Source: Bacteroidota bacterium
GTDB lineage: Bacteria > Bacteroidota > Bacteroidia > Chitinophagales > Chitinophagaceae
Reading direction: 5' to 3'
Assembly: GCA_947461125.1 (NCBI GenBank)
Contig: CANHHX010000017.1
Coordinates: 1-37,674 of the forward strand
Length of the DNA: 37,674 bases
Shown here: in pieces, positions 34,550 to 37,674 of the stretch
Numbering within the stretch: position 1 is the first letter of the stretch
How the letters are laid out: each line of letters starts with the position of its first letter
Notes under the pieces: model-generated
The model's input: the letters and a program-made list of their open reading frames with translations, nothing else
The model's database searches: none
What the model was told of the DNA's origin: nothing
Translations under genes and position numbers: made by a program

Positions 34550-37480
34550 ATGAGAAGACTCAACAGCAAATGTTTCTTTGTGGCCATGGCTACTATTGTA
34601 ACAATTAGTGCAAGCGCCCAAAATTCAACTACCGTATCTGGTAGTGTAAAAAACGCTAAATCAAAAGAACTGGTTTCGGCTGTATCTGTAACCGTTAAGG
34701 GAAGTTCTGTTGGAACTTTTACAGATGATAAAGGAACTTTCCGTTTTTCATCCATCAAAAGTTACCCAGTCACATTGGTGTTTTCTTCTGTTGGATTTTC
34801 TAACAAAGAAGTTACCTTGAATGCAGCAAGTTCAACTGTTGAAGTTGTACTTGAACCATCTTTCACACTCGGTAATGAAGTAGTTGTATCTGCTTCAAGA
34901 GTTCCTGAAAGAATTTTAGAATCTCCGGTATCTATCGAGCGTGTTAGCACTGCTACGATTAGAAATACCGCAGCTACTAATTATTATGACATCCTTACCA
35001 ACTTAAAAGGTGTGGACGTTGTTGCTGCCAGCTTAACTTTTAAATCTGTGGGTACCCGTGGATTTAATAGCAGTGGTAACACTCGTTTAAACCAAATAGT
35101 AGATGGAATGGATAACCAAGCCCCAGGTCTTAACTTCTCTGTGGGTAGTGTTATTGGATTAAGTGAATTAGACGTAGACAATATGGAATTACTTCCTGGT
35201 GCGTCTTCTGCATTATATGGTCCTGGTGGCATGAATGGTACTGTTTTAATCAACAGTAAAAATCCATTCAAATACCAAGGTTTAAGTTTCCAAATCAAGC
35301 AAGGTATCAACCACGTTGATGCTGCACAACGTCCTACATCTGCTTACAATGACTGGGCAGTACGTTGGGCTAAAAAAGTAACCGACAAATTCGCTTACAA
35401 AATCACAGCAGAAAACATGACTGCTCAAGATTGGTTAGCGAATCAAACCAACAACTATTCTAGAGGTACTGGTACGCCAAATGGTATTACCATTCCAGGA
35501 TGGAGAGATATTGACCCTAACTATGATGGTGTTAATGTATATGGTGATGAAACATCTCAAAGTCTTCGTTCAATTTCAAATGCTGTAATTGCGGCGTCTG
35601 GTGTTCCTGCTAGCGCAGTTGGATTTTTCAATGCATTCTTAGCCAACAACCCTGCTGCTAACTTAGCTACTTACAATGCGGCTTTAACAGCTGGTGGTTT
35701 AGGTGCCCTTGTTAATTCTGGTATGTCACCTATTTTTTATGGTGCTGCAAGAGGTATGTTTGGTAACCAAATGGTGAGTAGAACAGGTTATGCAGAAAGT
35801 GATGTGTTAGATCCTACCACTTCTAATTTCAAACTTACAGGTAGTTTAAACTACATGTTAACGGATAAAATTGAAGCTTCTTTTTCTACTTACTTTGGAA
35901 CAGGTAATACGGTGTATACTGGTTCAGACCGTTATGCATTAAGAGACCTTAGAATGGCTCAATTTAAGTTTGAGTTAAAACATAAGAACTGGTATGTACG
36001 TGCTTATGCAACCCACGAAAATTCTGGTAACTCATTTAACGGAACTATCGCAACACGTACCTTTAACGAAGCTTGGAAGCCAAGTTCTACTTGGTATCCA
36101 CAATATATGTCTGCATATGTAACAGCAATGGAGCAAGGTGCTCCAATGTTTATGTCACACATGGCTGCACGTAGTTTTGCTGACCAAGGAAGACCAACAG
36201 GATTTATTGGTAACCATCCTTTATTCCAATCTATCGTTAGAACACCAATTGGTAAGAGAGTACAGGGTATGAATGGTTTAGAAGGTGGTCAATTTATGGA
36301 TAAGTCTAGACTTAGAGTAGTAGATGCTCAATATAACTTAACTGAAGCCTTAGGTCTTGCTAAACATGGTACCGATTTCTTAGTTGGATTTAATACTAGA
36401 CAATTCGAATTGAATTCTGAAGGAACTATTTTTGCAGACACTTTAGGTGCCATTAACATCAACGAATTTGGTGCATATGGTCAGTTGTCTCAGAAATTAT
36501 TCAAAGACGTCTTGAAAGTTACTATTTCTGGTCGTTACGATAAAAACACAAACTTTGCTGGTCGCTTTACGCCAAGAGCTTCTGCTGTAATCAAATTAAA
36601 GCAAGACCACAACATACGTTTGTCTTATCAAACAGCTTACCGTTTCCCAACTACCCAAAACCAGTGGATCAACCTACTTGTTGGTGGGGGTACACGTTTA
36701 ATGGGTGGTTTACCACAATTACGTGATTACTATAACTTTGGTGCTAATCCTGGTTTCACACTTCCTAGTGTTCAAGCCTTTGGTGCAAGTGCTGCGGCAG
36801 GTGCTCCAAACCCAGCTCTATTAAAGGCGCAAAATTTTGGCGAATTCAAGCCAGAGTCAAGCACTTCATTTGAAGTTGGTTATAAGGGTTTATTTGGAAA
36901 AGTGTTACTTATTGATGCATACGTGTACAACTCTCGTTACCAAAACTTTATTAGTGGTGTAACGGTGCTTCAATCAAGAGGTTCTTTCAATCCAATGAAC
37001 TTGTTGTTTGAATCTTCAAGAATTGCCTACAGCATTTCAACTAATGCGCCAGGTGAAGTAACTGTTAAAGGATGGGGCGCTTCTGCAGACCTCTTGTTAG
37101 CTAAAAACTTTACATTAGGTGCGAACATCTATTCTGATGAAATTGGTGATTTACCTCCTGGTTTTGTATCTTTCTTCAATACCTCTAAATACCGTACAAA
37201 TATTACTTTCGCTAATTCTGGTTTTGGAAAGGACAACAGATTCGGATTTAATCTAGTTTACAGAAATGTAAGTGATTTCTTCTACGAAGGTACTTTTGGT
37301 ACAGGTCAAATGCCAGGTTACAACACTTTAGACGGACAGGTTAGTTACAAGTTTCCAGCTATCAAAACACTCATGAAAGTTGGTGGAACCAACCTTCTTA
37401 ACAAATACTACCGTACAGGTTGGGGTAACCCTGCCATTGGTGGATTGTACTATGTAAGCTTTGCTTATAACGTATTTTAA
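34550..37480 (+). CDS. TonB-dependent outer-membrane receptor with CarboxypepD_reg-like domain
   Basis: Energised outer-membrane importer. The 976-residue product has a signal peptide (1-~24, SASAQ), a CarboxypepD_reg-like domain (about 28-107: TVSGSVKNAKSKELV to VEVVLEPS), a TonB-box-like NEVVVSASR, a plug domain with IVDGMDNQAPG and LLPGASSALYGPGGMNG, and a 22-strand-type barrel ending in YYVSFAYNVF with terminal Phe. It is not of SusC type: no SusD gene follows. Substrate unknown. Codon use is strongly biased to GGT/GCT/TTA, like metK, suggesting abundance. It has its own promoter and terminator. Confidence 0.94.
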   Translation: MRRLNSKCFFVAMATIVTISASAQNSTTVSGSVKNAKSKELVSAVSVTVKGSSVGTFTDDKGTFRFSSIKSYPVTLVFSSVGFSNKEVTLNAASSTVEVVLEPSFTLGNEVVVSASRVPERILESPVSIERVSTATIRNTAATNYYDILTNLKGVDVVAASLTFKSVGTRGFNSSGNTRLNQIVDGMDNQAPGLNFSVGSVIGLSELDVDNMELLPGASSALYGPGGMNGTVLINSKNPFKYQGLSFQIKQGINHVDAAQRPTSAYNDWAVRWAKKVTDKFAYKITAENMTAQDWLANQTNNYSRGTGTPNGITIPGWRDIDPNYDGVNVYGDETSQSLRSISNAVIAASGVPASAVGFFNAFLANNPAANLATYNAALTAGGLGALVNSGMSPIFYGAARGMFGNQMVSRTGYAESDVLDPTTSNFKLTGSLNYMLTDKIEASFSTYFGTGNTVYTGSDRYALRDLRMAQFKFELKHKNWYVRAYATHENSGNSFNGTIATRTFNEAWKPSSTWYPQYMSAYVTAMEQGAPMFMSHMAARSFADQGRPTGFIGNHPLFQSIVRTPIGKRVQGMNGLEGGQFMDKSRLRVVDAQYNLTEALGLAKHGTDFLVGFNTRQFELNSEGTIFADTLGAININEFGAYGQLSQKLFKDVLKVTISGRYDKNTNFAGRFTPRASAVIKLKQDHNIRLSYQTAYRFPTTQNQWINLLVGGGTRLMGGLPQLRDYYNFGANPGFTLPSVQAFGASAAAGAPNPALLKAQNFGEFKPESSTSFEVGYKGLFGKVLLIDAYVYNSRYQNFISGVTVLQSRGSFNPMNLLFESSRIAYSISTNAPGEVTVKGWGASADLLLAKNFTLGANIYSDEIGDLPPGFVSFFNTSKYRTNITFANSGFGKDNRFGFNLVYRNVSDFFYEGTFGTGQMPGYNTLDGQVSYKFPAIKTLMKVGGTNLLNKYYRTGWGNPAIGGLYYVSFAYNVF

Positions 37481-37505
37481 TCTAGCCAGTACGCGCTAAA
37501 AAATT

Positions 37506-37537
37506 AAAGCCCCTTACACTGTAAGGGGCTTTTTTTA
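37506..37537 (+). terminator. Rho-independent terminator of the TonB receptor gene
   Basis: AAAGCCCCTTAC (37506-37517) pairs perfectly with GTAAGGGGCTTT (37521-37532) around a 3-base loop, followed by T residues to 37537. Confidence 0.92.
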
Positions 37538-37551
37538 TCACTATTTATCTC

Positions 37552-37559
37552 TATTTTTG
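37552..37559 (+). promoter_or_regulatory. -7 box for pdhB
   Basis: TATTTTTG, exact TAnnTTTG, 26 bases before the ATG at 37586 and 14 after the terminator. The -33 region is T-rich without TTTG. Confidence 0.55.
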
Positions 37560-37585
37560 CATCTCAATTAATAACCATATACTTT

Positions 37586-37674
37586 ATGCGTTCAATAGCT
37601 TTTAGAGAGGCGCTCAGAGAGGCCATGCAAGAAGAAATGAGAAGAGATGAGCTCGTATTTTTAATGGGTGAAGA
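37586..37674 (+). CDS. pdhB: pyruvate dehydrogenase E1 component, beta subunit (partial, cut by window end)
   Basis: The first 29 complete codons read MRSIAFREALREAMQEEMRRDELVFLMGE in two pieces (MRSIAFREALREAM, then QEEMRRDELVFLMGE), the characteristic opening of the E1 beta chain of 2-oxo acid dehydrogenases, which decarboxylate pyruvate to acetyl-CoA. The rest lies beyond the right edge. A branched-chain 2-oxo acid E1 beta is the main alternative. Confidence 0.85.
   Translation, partial: MRSIAFREALREAMQEEMRRDELVFLMGE

Noticed and set aside
34550..37480. SusC/SusD polysaccharide uptake locus
   Set aside because: No SusD-like lipoprotein or glycoside hydrolase follows; a terminator and pdhB come directly after the receptor.

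Overview
This window looks like core chromosome of a Bacteroidota bacterium, probably of the Chitinophagia/Sphingobacteriia side. Evidence: moderately AT-rich DNA, no Shine-Dalgarno leaders, repeated TAnnTTTG (-7) promoter boxes, type IX secretion genes (porQ and a porW/sprE-like gene), several Bacteroidota-specific families (DUF4270, DUF5686, GSCFA, CarboxypepD_reg-like TonB receptor) and a separate rfaE2. I see no phage, insertion sequence, CRISPR, toxin-antitoxin or defence locus. Gene density is high, and no gene-free stretch exceeds about 215 bases.

Layout. 1-2460: initiator tRNA with promoter and terminator, then the ribosome-assembly GTPases era and der. 2470-5300: a tiny VDTTA-repeat lipoprotein under a textbook promoter, a strong terminator, a repeat-rich leader, then lon. 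5315-11101: an envelope block with porQ (+) facing a two-gene minus-strand unit, porW-like then PBP1A. 11194-12903: four plus-strand genes (a membrane-anchored short protein, atpZ, an AtpI-like membrane protein, a SprT-like protein). 13011-16588: sucC, a YceI protein and a secreted subtilase. 16685-20077: a LytTR regulator with its LytS-type kinase, and an overlapping rfaE2/flippase-like pair (surface glycan).

20293-26333: a glycogen-synthase-like N-domain protein, a DUF4270 lipoprotein, metK, a NUDIX hydrolase, rlmB and a GSCFA protein. 26339-29862: miaE, a penicillin-acylase family enzyme and a small membrane protein. 29930-37674: DUF5686 outer-membrane protein, trhO, purC, a TonB-dependent receptor, and the first codons of pdhB at the right edge.

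Themes: translation and RNA modification (tRNA-fMet, era, der, rlmB, miaE, trhO), envelope and secretion (porQ, porW, PBP1A, rfaE2, TonB receptor, DUF5686, DUF4270) and central metabolism (sucC, metK, purC, pdhB). I did not find a wholly new multi-gene system. The most unusual items are (a) a standalone GT5 domain that has lost both the KTGGL motif and the C-terminal half, (b) -7 promoter boxes only 3-7 nt from the start codon of purC, trhO and the DUF5686 gene, implying leaderless or nearly leaderless mRNAs, and (c) two intergenic hairpins whose right arm is itself a promoter box.
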